Below are positions 32,156 through 40,780 of a stretch of DNA of 44,898 nt, in pieces. The notes beneath the pieces were generated by a model that was not told the origin of the DNA, ran no database searches, and worked only from the letters and a program-made list of their open reading frames with translations. The stretch is taken from NCBI GenBank assembly GCA_050180235.1, contig JBFXEJ010000043.1:1-44898 (forward strand), given 5' to 3'. This DNA is from JAABRU01 sp050180235. GTDB lineage: Bacteria; Desulfobacterota; Desulfobacteria; Desulfobacterales; Desulfococcaceae. Each line of letters opens with the position of its first letter. Positions within the stretch are counted from its first letter, which is position 1. The position numbers were made by a program, and so were the translations under genes.

Positions 32156-33085
32156 GTGAATCACATGACTGTCAAAAAAAACAAATATACTGTTCTGATA
32201 TGCCTTTTCCTGTTTTTTCTTTTTTCCGCAGGCATTCTGTCTGCCGGAGATGCACCAGCAGTCCTGCTGATCAACTCCAATGCAAATGTGGAAAAATACC
32301 GGACAGTTCAGGAAGAATTCAAAAAAAGCATTGCCATGCCGGTAACAGAGATTGACCTGGGTTCGCAGGAAGTCGGGGAAAAGGAACTCCGGTCTGCCGG
32401 TGCATATCTGGTCTATTGCATCGGAGCAAAAGCCTATTCCCTGTGCAGCCGGTATCTGGAGGATACGCCGACTGTTTTTTCATCCTTAATCAACTGGCAG
32501 CGTCTGTCCCTTTCTTCAAAGGCATACGGTGTGTCCAATGAACTCAATGCCAGAATGCCCATCTATATGTTCCGCTCGGTTTTTCCGGAAGTGAAAAAAA
32601 TCGGCATTCTGTACAGCAGGGAATACACCATGCAGTGGTTTAAGGACACGGCTGAGCAGGCCGGTGAACTGGGGATTGAAATTGTGGGCAGAACCGTTTC
32701 CGGACAAAAGGATATTCTACCTGCTGTGAAGGAACTGGCTGCCGAAGTCAAAGCCCTGTGGCTGATACCGGATCCAATGGTCATGCCGGAAAAACAGTAT
32801 CTTTACGATATTCTGAAAACCTGTCAGGAAAACAGAATGCCGGTATTTACCTATCACAGCGCATTTGTGGAACTGGGCGCTGTTCTGAGTGTGGCTGTGG
32901 ATGATCCCACCATCGGCCGTCAGGCAGCAGGCATTGCAGCAGAGCTGCTTTCCGGGAAAAAACCCGAAGAGCGCGTGCAGTTTCCGGCCGGTTCGGACAT
33001 TACCCTGGATCTGAAAAAAGCTGCGGAATACGGGCTGGAATATAACCGGGATGCCCTGGGGCTCGTGAACAATATTATCAGATAA
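32156..33085 (+). CDS. ABC_sub_bind-type periplasmic binding protein
   Basis: 309 residues of the TrpX/ABC_sub_bind type. A lipid- or Sec-type signal is seen (KKNKYTVLICLFLFFLFSAG). Family motifs include VLLINSNANVEKYRTVQ, EVKKIGILYSREYT and LWLIPDPMVMPE, with VDDPTIGRQAAGIAAELL near the end. GTG 32156 directly follows the stop of the previous gene, with GGAGGG upstream; ATG 32165 is an alternative start. Tandem placement suggests the two proteins work on one signal. Confidence 0.8.
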   Translation: MNHMTVKKNKYTVLICLFLFFLFSAGILSAGDAPAVLLINSNANVEKYRTVQEEFKKSIAMPVTEIDLGSQEVGEKELRSAGAYLVYCIGAKAYSLCSRYLEDTPTVFSSLINWQRLSLSSKAYGVSNELNARMPIYMFRSVFPEVKKIGILYSREYTMQWFKDTAEQAGELGIEIVGRTVSGQKDILPAVKELAAEVKALWLIPDPMVMPEKQYLYDILKTCQENRMPVFTYHSAFVELGAVLSVAVDDPTIGRQAAGIAAELLSGKKPEERVQFPAGSDITLDLKKAAEYGLEYNRDALGLVNNIIR

Positions 33086-33098
33086 CAAAATAAGCAGT

Positions 33099-33201
33099 GC
33101 TTCATTTCAGCTAAAATTGCCGGTGTATTTCACTGCAGTACCGGAATGCCTGATTACGCTGACGCTAATCCGACTTGCAATTTTATTAGATGAAATGAAG
33201 C
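33099..33201. mobile_element. MITE-like inverted element
   Basis: 22-bp imperfect inverted ends (GCTTCATTTCAGC and TGAAATGAAGC, with AAAATTGC/GCAATTTT) enclose ~60 bp. The right end runs into TTTTTTTA and could also act as a terminator for the binding-protein operon. Confidence 0.55.
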
Positions 33202-33242
33202 AATAGTTTTTTTATCAGCTTTTGTCCCCTGCAAAACCGTAT

Positions 33243-33280
33243 GGAGGAGTGCAAAAATTAAGCGGAGCGGTTTTTTGCAC
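33243..33280. repeat. GTGCAAAAATTAAGCGGAGC repeat, copy 2
   Basis: A 38-bp sequence repeated at 9590-9627. It forms a GTGCAAAAA/TTTTTTGCAC hairpin. Confidence 0.8.
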
Positions 33281-33333
33281 ATGCACAAAGGACAAAAGTT
33301 AAAGAAAATACTATATTTTCAAAGGATATATTT

Positions 33334-33909
33334 ATGATTTCCCGTATAGACCATGTATCGCTTGCGGTTTCAGACAGTCAGAAAGCAATGGATTTCTTCC
33401 AAAAACTGCTTGGTGCTGTTCCGGGAGCGTCCGGATCGGATGATCGCATGAAATATTCCTGGCAGATTCTTTCTGCCGGAGATTTGTCCCGTCTGGAAAT
33501 CCTGACACCGGCAGGCACGGGCAGCTTTCTGGACAGTTTTCTGAAAAACAGATCCGGCGGAGTCCATCATATAACTTTTGAAACCCCTGATATTCTTGCT
33601 GCAAAAAAACGCCTGGAAGAACTGAAAATTCCTTATTTCGGTTTCCGTGACAGTGATCCGGCCTGGAAGGAGCTTTTCATTCATCCAAGAGACGCATTCG
33701 GGGTGCTGATCCAACTGGCTGAATTCCGCCCGGATGAATGGCTGGCCCCATCCGTGGTTTTCCCCCGTGGAAAGCGGTGGAAGGCGGAAAAAAAAGCAGA
33801 CAGCATTTCCCTCACCCTTGCCCATCCCGGCGGAGGAAAAGCTGTATTGGAATTCAGCCCGTCCGAAGTGCGGAAATTTATCAGCGATCTGGAAAAGCTG
33901 GTTTCATAA
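33334..33909 (+). CDS. VOC/glyoxalase-family protein
   Basis: 191 residues with two vicinal-oxygen-chelate repeats. The first is ISRIDHVSLAVSDSQKAMDFF; metal ligands include His7 and a Glu in LEILTPAG; SGGVHHITFETPD and FIHPRDAFGVLIQL follow. This is the methylmalonyl-CoA epimerase/glyoxalase-I pattern, with a C-terminal extension (about 50 residues) that is not typical of the epimerase. Its substrate is unknown. It stands alone before a MITE. Confidence 0.8.
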   Translation: MISRIDHVSLAVSDSQKAMDFFQKLLGAVPGASGSDDRMKYSWQILSAGDLSRLEILTPAGTGSFLDSFLKNRSGGVHHITFETPDILAAKKRLEELKIPYFGFRDSDPAWKELFIHPRDAFGVLIQLAEFRPDEWLAPSVVFPRGKRWKAEKKADSISLTLAHPGGGKAVLEFSPSEVRKFISDLEKLVS

Positions 33910-33926
33910 CTCACCTTATTCAGATT

Positions 33927-34069
33927 TTAGGTGATTTCCATTAATGATTATACCGTTTTTCGTAGGGCGGGCACGGCTTTCTGTGCCCGCCGTCCTGCTG
34001 AAACGGCGGGCACAGAAAGCCGTGCCCACCCTGCAATGATGGTACATTTTTTCATGGAAATCGCCTTAA
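33927..34069. mobile_element. MITE with family A ends and a GC-rich hairpin
   Basis: TTAGGTGATTTCCAT and ATGGAAATCGCCTTAA ends. The interior differs from the 105-bp copies and carries a perfect ~28-bp stem (GGGCACGGCTTTCTGTGCCC and complement). Confidence 0.7.
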
Positions 34070-34079
34070 GTAGGCAGCC

Positions 34080-34210
34080 ATAAATGCGAATTAAGAGTTA
34101 AAAATTTCAGAATGAATAAAAACAAACTGTTATATATTCATACAGGATTTGACAACTTTTAAAAAGTTGTCAAATCTTATTCGGAATCTGACTCTTAATT
34201 CGCATTTATA
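34080..34210. mobile_element. MITE with ATAAATGCGAATTAAGAGT ends
   Basis: Perfect 19-bp inverted ends with an internal 31-bp palindrome centred on GACAACTTTTAAAAAGTTGTC. Non-coding. The ~150 bp after it hold a further inverted TTACTGATGTTA pair with no gene. Confidence 0.75.
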
Positions 34211-34391
34211 TTACTGATGTTATGCTGCCCTTTCAAAAATCAGAGGGTTACTGTATCCGCCGTTATTCCGATGAAAATTGGAATCCGGTATTTTCAACAT
34301 ATTCGTCATACCGGCTGTCTCCAGTATGACGAACGTGTGTAACATCAGTTATGTTATTATGCTTTATTATGCCGAACGCAGGTTTATTCAA

Positions 34392-35099
34392 ATGATTCAC
34401 TCTGTCAAAATCAAAACAGTGTCAGTACCCGCAGGCAGTGAAAATCAGGATCAGGTGAGTGTTTTCACACGTTCCGGAGGCTTGCTTCTTGTTCTTGCAG
34501 ACGGAGCCGGAGGTTCCTGCGGTGGAGGAGAGGCAGCGGAAATGGCTGTCAGAACAGTGGAAGAATCATCTGAATGCAAACTGACCGATCCGGATTCATG
34601 GAAACATCTTTTGTTTCATATTGATCAAAAACTCTTATATTATCAAAGAAACGGGACAGGTGAGACAACCTGTCTGATTGTGGCAGTCAAAGACGGTTTT
34701 GTGTGCGGTGCAGGTGCGGGCAACTCGGAGGCATGGATTTTTCAGAATGATAAACTTATTGATCTTACAGAAAATCAGCATATCAAACCACTGCTTGGCA
34801 CAGGCAGAGCGCTTCCGGTATCATTCGGCCCTGTTCCCTTCTCAGGCACAATACTGGCAGGAACCGACGGTCTTTTTAAATATTCACAATATGGAGACAT
34901 ATTGAATGCTTTGAAAATTGAGGATATGGAAAAATGCGCAGAACAACTGCTTGCAAATGTCAGACTGCCCTCAGGCAGTTTTTGGGATGATGTCACCTTT
35001 GCAATATGCAGGCGGGAGGAAGAAAAAACACAAAGCAAAAGAAATCCAGCGGGATTTATTCCTGAAAAATTGCCAAATAAGTTGCAGGAGCGTTTTTGA
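34392..35099 (+). CDS. PP2C-like protein phosphatase
   Basis: 235 residues in the PPM (PP2C) family: SVFTRSGGLLLVLADGAGGSCGG gives the first Asp metal ligand, then GAGNSEAWIF, ILAGTDGLFKY and FWDDVTFAI with later Asp ligands. It is short compared with full-length PP2C but has the main acidic motifs, so it is probably a minimal Ser/Thr phosphatase. Its stop overlaps the moaA start (TTGA), so the two genes are translationally coupled. No partner kinase lies nearby. ATG 34392 is preferred over the longer upstream open frame, which runs through repeat sequence. Confidence 0.8.
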   Translation: MIHSVKIKTVSVPAGSENQDQVSVFTRSGGLLLVLADGAGGSCGGGEAAEMAVRTVEESSECKLTDPDSWKHLLFHIDQKLLYYQRNGTGETTCLIVAVKDGFVCGAGAGNSEAWIFQNDKLIDLTENQHIKPLLGTGRALPVSFGPVPFSGTILAGTDGLFKYSQYGDILNALKIEDMEKCAEQLLANVRLPSGSFWDDVTFAICRREEEKTQSKRNPAGFIPEKLPNKLQERF

Positions 35100-36160
35100 C
35101 AGATATGAAAACAGACATTGCGGAAAAAAAAAATGAAACTTCACCGTCAAATAAAGGAATAAGCCGGCATCCATCCCTTTTGATTGACAGATTTGACAGA
35201 CAACTCAGTTATCTCAGAGTATCCATTACAGATCGCTGCAATCTGAGATGTATGTACTGCACTCCCCCGCATACGAAGATCCACTGGCTGTCCCATTCCG
35301 AGATTTTGCGCTATGAGGAAATTCTCCGCATTATACATGTCGGTGTCCGTCTTGGTATCAGCAAAGTCCGGATTACGGGAGGAGAACCGCTTGTGCGGAA
35401 AGGGGTGTATGATTTCCTTGAAGAACTGAACCGGATTCCGGGTATTGCCGATATATCCCTCACGACCAACGGGGTTCTGCTGAAAAAAAATCTGGAAAAA
35501 CTGAAAGCAGTGGGAATTCGGCGTCTCAATATCAGTCTGGATACCCTCAGCAGGGAAAAATACAGGCAGATTACAGGAATGGATGCATTTGCCTCTGTAC
35601 AGGAGGGCATTGAAAGGGCGGCAGAACTTGGTTTTCATCCCGTCAAAATCAATACGGTTGTTATGAGGGGCATCAACGACGGAGAACTAAGAGATATTGC
35701 CCGTATCTCCCTTTCCCGGCCTTTTCATATGCGTTTTATCGAATATATGCCCATCGGCGATGCGGTGCAGGACAGAGACAGGCAGATGCTTGCTCCGGAA
35801 ATCATGAAAATTCTCAGCACTGTGGATCAAATGCTGCCAGTGGATAAAGATGCCCAGGACGGCCCCGCTGAACGGTACCGGTTCAGAAACGGCATTGGGG
35901 AAATCGGTTTCATCCGTCCCATCAGCAATCATTTCTGCAGTCAGTGCAACCGGCTGCGCCTTACAGCCAGAGGCGGACTTCGGCCCTGTCTTCTTTCTGA
36001 TCGTGAGATTGACATCAAAACCCCTCTCCGGAGCGGGGCCACTGACAAAGAACTGGAAAATGTCTTTCTGCAGGCCATACGGGAGAAACCTATGTCACAT
36101 CATCTGAACGAAAATCAGGGGGAAAAGGTCAGGAATGTGATGTCATCCATCGGAGGATAA
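35096..36160 (+). CDS. moaA: GTP 3',8-cyclase MoaA
   Basis: 354 residues, a radical-SAM enzyme that makes the cyclic pyranopterin precursor path of molybdopterin. The SAM cluster motif CNLRCMYC sits near residue 52, ITGGEPLVRKG is conserved, and the second [4Fe-4S] motif CSQCNRLRLTARGG ends with a Cys in LRPC. The C-terminus has the GG tail needed for activity (IGG). It overlaps the PP2C gene. TTG 35096 or ATG 35105 are the candidate starts. Other moa genes are outside the window. It may serve formate dehydrogenase or other Mo/W enzymes linked to the NuoEF genes downstream. Confidence 0.93.
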   Translation: MTDMKTDIAEKKNETSPSNKGISRHPSLLIDRFDRQLSYLRVSITDRCNLRCMYCTPPHTKIHWLSHSEILRYEEILRIIHVGVRLGISKVRITGGEPLVRKGVYDFLEELNRIPGIADISLTTNGVLLKKNLEKLKAVGIRRLNISLDTLSREKYRQITGMDAFASVQEGIERAAELGFHPVKINTVVMRGINDGELRDIARISLSRPFHMRFIEYMPIGDAVQDRDRQMLAPEIMKILSTVDQMLPVDKDAQDGPAERYRFRNGIGEIGFIRPISNHFCSQCNRLRLTARGGLRPCLLSDREIDIKTPLRSGATDKELENVFLQAIREKPMSHHLNENQGEKVRNVMSSIGG

Positions 36161-36337
36161 GGAGCAGCAGTGAAGCAGACGGTTTCTTTTTTGCACTTGT
36201 TTTTGTTATACAGTGGTGATATAGGCTGAAGCAGATTTTGTTTTTCCCGAAATACAGGCAAATTCTCACAATATTAAGCAAATTCTGAAGCAGGTACTGA
36301 TATGTACCTGAATACACACTGGATATCAGGATTATAT

Positions 36338-36799
36338 ATGTTACCGACTGAACTGGAAAAAAATATTGCAGAAGCCGAACACCCCAGGGAACTGGCTGTG
36401 GATGTCATGATGGCCCTGCAGGAGCAGTACGGCTGGCTCAGTGATGAGGCTGTGGAGGAAACTGCCCGAAGACTGGGCATGAGTCCTGTGGAAGTGGATG
36501 AACTTGCCACATTCTATACATTCCTTTACCGGGAGCCTGTGGGAAAATATGTGATTCATATCTGCGACAGCGTTATCTGCTGGATGGACGGTTCCGAGGC
36601 CATCGGCGAACATCTCTGCCGGAAACTGGGGATTGAAATGGGGCAGACCACAGCAGACGGCCTTTTCACCCTTCTGCCGGTCTGCTGCATCGGTTACTGT
36701 GACCGGTCTCCCGCGATTCTCATCAACAAAAAGGTTTACGGCCCACTGACCATTGAGAAACTAGATGAGATTGTTGATCGGTTGAAAAACGGGGGATAA
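36338..36799 (+). CDS. nuoE: NuoE-like 24-kDa [2Fe-2S] subunit
   Basis: 153 residues with [2Fe-2S] cysteines in ICDSVICWMDG and CCIGYCDRSPAI and the N-terminal thioredoxin-like helical start. This is the NADH-dehydrogenase-type diaphorase subunit, paired with NuoF in NADH- or ferredoxin-linked hydrogenases and formate dehydrogenases. ATG 36338 follows AGGAT at fair spacing; ATG 36302 is an alternative. A Uma2 gene (36836) separates it from nuoF. Confidence 0.88.
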   Translation: MLPTELEKNIAEAEHPRELAVDVMMALQEQYGWLSDEAVEETARRLGMSPVEVDELATFYTFLYREPVGKYVIHICDSVICWMDGSEAIGEHLCRKLGIEMGQTTADGLFTLLPVCCIGYCDRSPAILINKKVYGPLTIEKLDEIVDRLKNGG

Positions 36800-36835
36800 T
36801 ATACCTGAACATGCCTGACAGGATGGATTTGTAAA

Positions 36836-37267
36836 ATGAGTCCGAGTTACAATCATGCCGCAATTGCAGTGAATATCGGAACCGCCATCAGCAATTCCCG
36901 GAAATTCCGGGCGTTTTCCGAACTGCCCCTTGTGATTGACGGCGCAGATTATATACCTGATATTTCTGTATATACATGGCGAAAAATTGACATCCGCAGA
37001 GACAGGAAAAAAATGGAAGAGCTTCCTCTGCTGGCTGTGGAAATTCTTTCCCCCTCACAGACAACAGAGGATTTAATTGAAAAAGCGGATGTTTATCTCA
37101 AAGCAGGTATCTGTTCCGTGTGGATTGTTCAGCCTTTTGCCCATACGGTTTCGGTCATGACAAAAGAAGAAATCCGGCTGTTTCATGATGGCAGCATTGA
37201 GGATATAACAGGCGTGACTGTCCGGCTGTCTGATATATTTGATGATGACACAGAAGAAAACAAATAA
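36836..37267 (+). CDS. Uma2-family (PD-(D/E)XK) protein
   Basis: 143 residues of the Uma2/DUF820 restriction-nuclease fold. Key pattern: YIPDISVY (first Asp), LLAVEILSPSQTTEDL (Glu-x-x) and KADVYLKAGICSVWIVQP. The fold is nuclease-like but most members have unknown function, and they are numerous in cyanobacteria and some Desulfobacterota. Its insertion between nuoE and nuoF suggests a mobile origin. Start ATG 36836 has a weak GAT-rich upstream. Confidence 0.8.
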   Translation: MSPSYNHAAIAVNIGTAISNSRKFRAFSELPLVIDGADYIPDISVYTWRKIDIRRDRKKMEELPLLAVEILSPSQTTEDLIEKADVYLKAGICSVWIVQPFAHTVSVMTKEEIRLFHDGSIEDITGVTVRLSDIFDDDTEENK

Positions 37268-37472
37268 CGATTTGACTTTACAGAAATTAAAATCGGCATA
37301 TGTTGCATTGCTCTGTTTATTTCAGCCACGAATGACACCAATCGCACGAATTATATCAAAACAGTGATTGGAAAATTCGAATGTTTTGTGTGATTCACGG
37401 TTAATTTTATCAGTGTTTCTGCAAAAAATTTTAGCTTCTGTAATGTCATTAATGTAAAAGAGTGCATTGAAT

Positions 37473-38750
37473 ATGGAAAAGAAAAAATATCCGCAGGTAC
37501 TGCTGCAGAACCGTAAACCGGATCGCATTGCCACGCTGGAAGAATATCAGCAGAGTCATGGTTATCAGGCTTTGGCAGATGTGCTGAAAAACAGAAAACC
37601 CAGAGATATTCAGGAAATGCTGCTGGATGCCTCTCTGCTGGGACGCGGCGGAGCTGCATTTCCTGCCGGACGGAAGATGATGACTGTGGCGGAAAATGCT
37701 CCTCATCCCCGTTATATCATCTGCAATGCTGATGAAATGGAGCCGGGAACCTTCAAAGACCGTGTCCTGATTCATGCTGATCCCCATCAGTTGATTGAAG
37801 GCATGGTGATTGCCGGATATGCAATCGGAGCGTCCAAAGGCATTATTTTCATCCGTCCCGAATATGAAAGCGCAGCCCGGATTCTGGAGCGGGAAATCAG
37901 CATTGCAAAAGATGCCGGATATGTTGGGAAAAATATTCTGGGCAGCGGCTACAGTTATGAACTCATTGTCCACCGCAGCGGAGGACGCTATATCTGCGGC
38001 GAGGTGACAGCACAACTCAATGCGCTTATGGGAAAAAGACCCAATCCCAAACAGCCCCCGCCTTATCCCACAGAAAAGGGATTATGGGACAAACCAACGG
38101 TCATTCAGAATGTGGAAACCCTTTGCTGTATGCCACATATTGTCAGAAACGGCGCGCAGTGGTTCAAATCTCTGGCATTGACAGAGACCGGCGCGGGTAC
38201 AAAACTGTACGGCATCAGCGGAAAAGTGAACAGACCCGGCTGCTATGAACTGCCTATGGGCGTGCGTCTGAGTGAAATCATTGAGGAACATGCCGGTGGA
38301 ATGCGTGACGGTTCTGAGTTCAAAGCCTGTCTGCCGGGAGGCGCGTCCACCCAGTTTCTGCCCAAAGAATTTTATCACATTGCAATGGATTTTGACACGC
38401 TGCGCAAAGAGGGGCATCGGCTGGGAACTGCGGCCATTATGGTGTTTGACCACAAAACCTGTATGGTTGCAGCCACTTTGAATCTGATGGAATTTTTTGC
38501 AAGGGAATCCTGCGGCTGGTGTACGCCATGCCGGGAAGGCGTGCCGTATATCCGGGATATTCTGCAGCGCATTGAAAACGGTGAGGGAGAGGAATCTTTC
38601 ATTCCGCTTCTCAGGAAACTCTGCAAATATCTCTGGAATTCCTACTGTGCATTTGCGCCCGGAGCAGTGTCTCCTGTGGAAGGGCTTCTGCGGTATTTTG
38701 AGGATGAAGTGCGGGAGCATATCATTCAGAAGAAATGTCCATTTGCCTGA
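37473..38750 (+). CDS. nuoF: NuoF-like 51-kDa flavin subunit
   Basis: 425 residues. FMN/NADH region: LGRGGAAFPAGRKM (normally GRGGAGFP), ICGEVTAQLNAL (normally CGEETALL; the Glu-Glu pair is changed to Glu-Val). The [4Fe-4S] motif ESCGWCTPCREG and late Cys in SYCAFAPG are present. Length is normal. It would oxidise or reduce NAD(P)H with NuoE. The changed glycine-rich and acidic positions may alter cofactor preference. No NuoG or catalytic subunit follows in the window. ATG 37473 is preferred over 37467. Confidence 0.9.
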   Translation: MEKKKYPQVLLQNRKPDRIATLEEYQQSHGYQALADVLKNRKPRDIQEMLLDASLLGRGGAAFPAGRKMMTVAENAPHPRYIICNADEMEPGTFKDRVLIHADPHQLIEGMVIAGYAIGASKGIIFIRPEYESAARILEREISIAKDAGYVGKNILGSGYSYELIVHRSGGRYICGEVTAQLNALMGKRPNPKQPPPYPTEKGLWDKPTVIQNVETLCCMPHIVRNGAQWFKSLALTETGAGTKLYGISGKVNRPGCYELPMGVRLSEIIEEHAGGMRDGSEFKACLPGGASTQFLPKEFYHIAMDFDTLRKEGHRLGTAAIMVFDHKTCMVAATLNLMEFFARESCGWCTPCREGVPYIRDILQRIENGEGEESFIPLLRKLCKYLWNSYCAFAPGAVSPVEGLLRYFEDEVREHIIQKKCPFA

Positions 38751-38879
38751 AGGACAATATGCGATGGACTGAGACAGAAAACCGGCATGAAGAATGTTTA
38801 TAAGCATTCAGATTAAAAAGCAATAATATGCTCCTTACTCTATTTTAAGGTATCTTTATTTAAACAGGAAAATACAGTC

Positions 38880-39197
38880 ATGGAACAAATTGCAGACAGA
38901 TTTCAAAGTATTGTTCTTGAAGATATCAGAAAGAATCCCGAACTGCTTATGGGAATTCTTTTCAATGACAAAGATATTTCTCTTATTCTTGAAAAAAGAG
39001 GAAACACAGTACGATATGCTTATCTGAGAACCTACAGCAGTGACAGCAGGAGAATCCTTGAGGAAGCCAAAAACGAATATATCCGGAAAAAAAAGAAGGG
39101 ATATAATCGGGATGATGCGTTTAAGGATTTGACAGAAGCTTTGGAAGAAATAACAGCACAACTGAATCCGCAGACAGATGAAAAAAACTGCATTTAA
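38880..39197 (+). CDS. Antitoxin-like small protein of a broken PIN module
   Basis: 105 residues, helical and charged, with an N-terminal FQSIVLEDIRKNPELL and a basic middle (EAKNEYIRKKKKGYN), like many antitoxins that precede PIN toxins. Its stop overlaps an ATG at 39178 that starts a PIN-like frame. I cannot assign a family name. A CAGGAAAAT site precedes the ATG. Confidence 0.55.
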   Translation: MEQIADRFQSIVLEDIRKNPELLMGILFNDKDISLILEKRGNTVRYAYLRTYSSDSRRILEEAKNEYIRKKKKGYNRDDAFKDLTEALEEITAQLNPQTDEKNCI

Positions 39198-39288
39198 AGT
39201 TGTTCCTGATACAAATATCTTTGTTGCAGCAGAAAAAAGTCGGCATGCTGCGCAATTTTTTTCAGATTTTTATAAGGTGAAACAGTGA
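39178..39288 (+). pseudogene. Truncated PIN-domain toxin
   Basis: A 36-codon frame beginning MKKTAFKVVPDTNIFVAAEK holds the first PIN strand with its Asp (VVPDTNIF). It stops at TGA 39286-39288, long before a complete PIN domain (~130 residues). The next gene (Uma2) begins at GTG 39285 within this end. The toxin gene has been cut and replaced by, or fused to, the neighbouring gene. Confidence 0.6.
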
Positions 39289-39773
39289 ACTGGACTGCCA
39301 TTTGTGAAAATTCGGTGCTGAAAGATCTGCCTTTTAAAATACAGACGGACAGATGGGGAAATATTGTCATGAGTCCTGCGGGCAATGAACATGGAATGTA
39401 TCAGGCAAAAATTGTGGCATTGTTAAGCCGTATGACAGAAAAAGGAAGTGCCATATCAGAATGTTCTGTACAGACAAAAGAAGGCGTGAAGGTTGCGGAT
39501 GCCGCATGGATGTCGGATGAATTTATCAGACGGAATATGGGCAAAGCCCCTTTTGCCGAAGCCCCGGAAATATGCGTAGAAATACTGGTGCCCTGCAATA
39601 CCAAAGCGGAAATGGATGAGAAAAAAGAACTGTATTTTGCCAGGGGAGCAAGGGAATTCTGGGTTTGTGACGGGGAGGGCAATATGAATTTTCACAAAAA
39701 TACAGGTATGATAAGCAGAAGTGAACTGATGCCGGAATTTCCGGATAAAGTTATCATTTATACCATTACTTGA
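39285..39773 (+). CDS. Uma2-family (PD-(D/E)XK) protein
   Basis: 162 residues with the Uma2 pattern: VKVADAAWMS, EICVEILVPCNTKAEMDEKK and LYFARGAREFWVC, giving Asp, Glu and Lys of the nuclease fold. The GTG start overlaps the end of the truncated PIN gene. A second Uma2 gene lies at 36836; the two are only distantly similar. Confidence 0.8.
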   Translation: MNWTAICENSVLKDLPFKIQTDRWGNIVMSPAGNEHGMYQAKIVALLSRMTEKGSAISECSVQTKEGVKVADAAWMSDEFIRRNMGKAPFAEAPEICVEILVPCNTKAEMDEKKELYFARGAREFWVCDGEGNMNFHKNTGMISRSELMPEFPDKVIIYTIT

Positions 39774-39829
39774 AACATTTTGGTCTTAAAATACCCGCAT
39801 TCGAAAGACTTGTCTTAGCAGATTTTATA

Positions 39830-39940
39830 AAAATATTTATAGGTTAAACCGCCACTAATAACACGAATCTGCACGAATGCACAAACCATAATTCGTGTCA
39901 TTCGTGCAATTCGTGGCAAATTTTCTGAGTAATGGTATAT
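39830..39940. repeat. ATTCGTG dispersed repeat, copy 2
   Basis: ACACGAATCTGCACGAATGC, ATTCGTGTCATTCGTGC and CTGAGTAATGGTATAT nearly match 20116-20240. Confidence 0.7.
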
Positions 39941-39962
39941 TACAATGCCTGAAGTGCAGGTT

Positions 39963-40105
39963 AAAAATCCGATCAATCTCAAATTCTGTTTTGGTTTTTT
40001 CAAAAATCGGAACAATTTCTTATAATCCGGTTCCCAAATGGCTTTGGCTGACATCTGAAGCAATTTCTGTGCAGGAAAAACCAAAATTGGATCATCATAA
40101 AATAA
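39963..40105. mobile_element. MITE family C, copy 3
   Basis: TTTTGGTTTTTTC at the left and GGAAAAACCAAAATTGGATC at the right, with GAACAATTTCTTATAATC inside; aligns in reverse with 30795-30925 and with the nested copy at 4703. Confidence 0.6.
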
Positions 40106-40108
40106 AAG

Positions 40109-40234
40109 CATATATTTATATGCCTTTGATGTTTGCATATAGTACTATATGCCTGATGGATTTTTCGAAAGCATATAGTATTATATGCCGTTGTGGTATA
40201 TAGCATTATATGCCCGACATATAGTATTAGATAC
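40109..40234. repeat. Five palindromic GCATATAGTATTATATGC iterons
   Basis: Palindromes at 40109-40124, 40135-40152 (perfect GCATATAGTACTATATGC), 40171-40188, 40196-40213 and 40217-40234 (last degenerate), 21-36 bp apart. They lie ~215 bp upstream of the small exported protein gene and ~760 bp before the Shedu gene. They could be a binding array for a regulator or partition protein, or a degenerate stem-loop repeat. Confidence 0.6.
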
Positions 40235-40446
40235 TTTAAATGCGGACATGGTGTCCGCATAACAACTGGTTATGCCCTTATATAAAATAAAAACAAACGA
40301 CCGGAGCGACAGATTTATCCAATATAATTAATAAAAAAAACATCTGAAATAAAATAAAAGAAAATTAGGAAAAATAATGAAACCCAGACATACTGTTTGG
40401 GGCAAAATAAAATAACGTATAACTAACAAGAAAGGAGATATGTCTT

Positions 40447-40755
40447 ATGGTTATTTTAATGGAAAGGAAATTTGTGACATTCTTATTTATTGTTATTTTT
40501 TTTCTGTCGATAGGAACAGTATATGCACAGGAAATAAATAACTTTGGAATGTCGGAAGAGCATTTTGAAACTTGCAAAAGACTTGGGAAACAAGTAATGA
40601 ATATTTCAAAGACTCGCCCTGATTCGATAGAACACAAACGCGCTTATAAAACTTGGGATGAGACTTGTGGTGTCAATGTAATGATTGATCTTGCTAAAAA
40701 ATTCAAATTCACTAAAATACCGGCTTCCCCGAAAGAGTGGGCAGATATGGATTAG
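40447..40755 (+). CDS. Small exported protein
   Basis: 102 residues with a signal peptide (basic MERK, hydrophobic FVTFLFIVIFFLSIG, likely cleavage after YAQ). The mature part has two Cys (near 39 and 73) that could form a disulfide, and many charged residues. AAGGAG lies 9 bp before ATG 40447; ATG 40459 is an alternative. No family recognised. Codon use is AT-rich, like its neighbours. Confidence 0.65.
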   Translation: MVILMERKFVTFLFIVIFFLSIGTVYAQEINNFGMSEEHFETCKRLGKQVMNISKTRPDSIEHKRAYKTWDETCGVNVMIDLAKKFKFTKIPASPKEWADMD

Positions 40756-40780
40756 CGAGATTGAGGTAAAATTGTATTTT

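Noticed and set aside
34278..34391. N-terminal extension of the PP2C-like gene
   Set aside because: It is encoded by repeat sequence with inverted ends and has no ribosome-binding site; ATG 34392 fits the family start.
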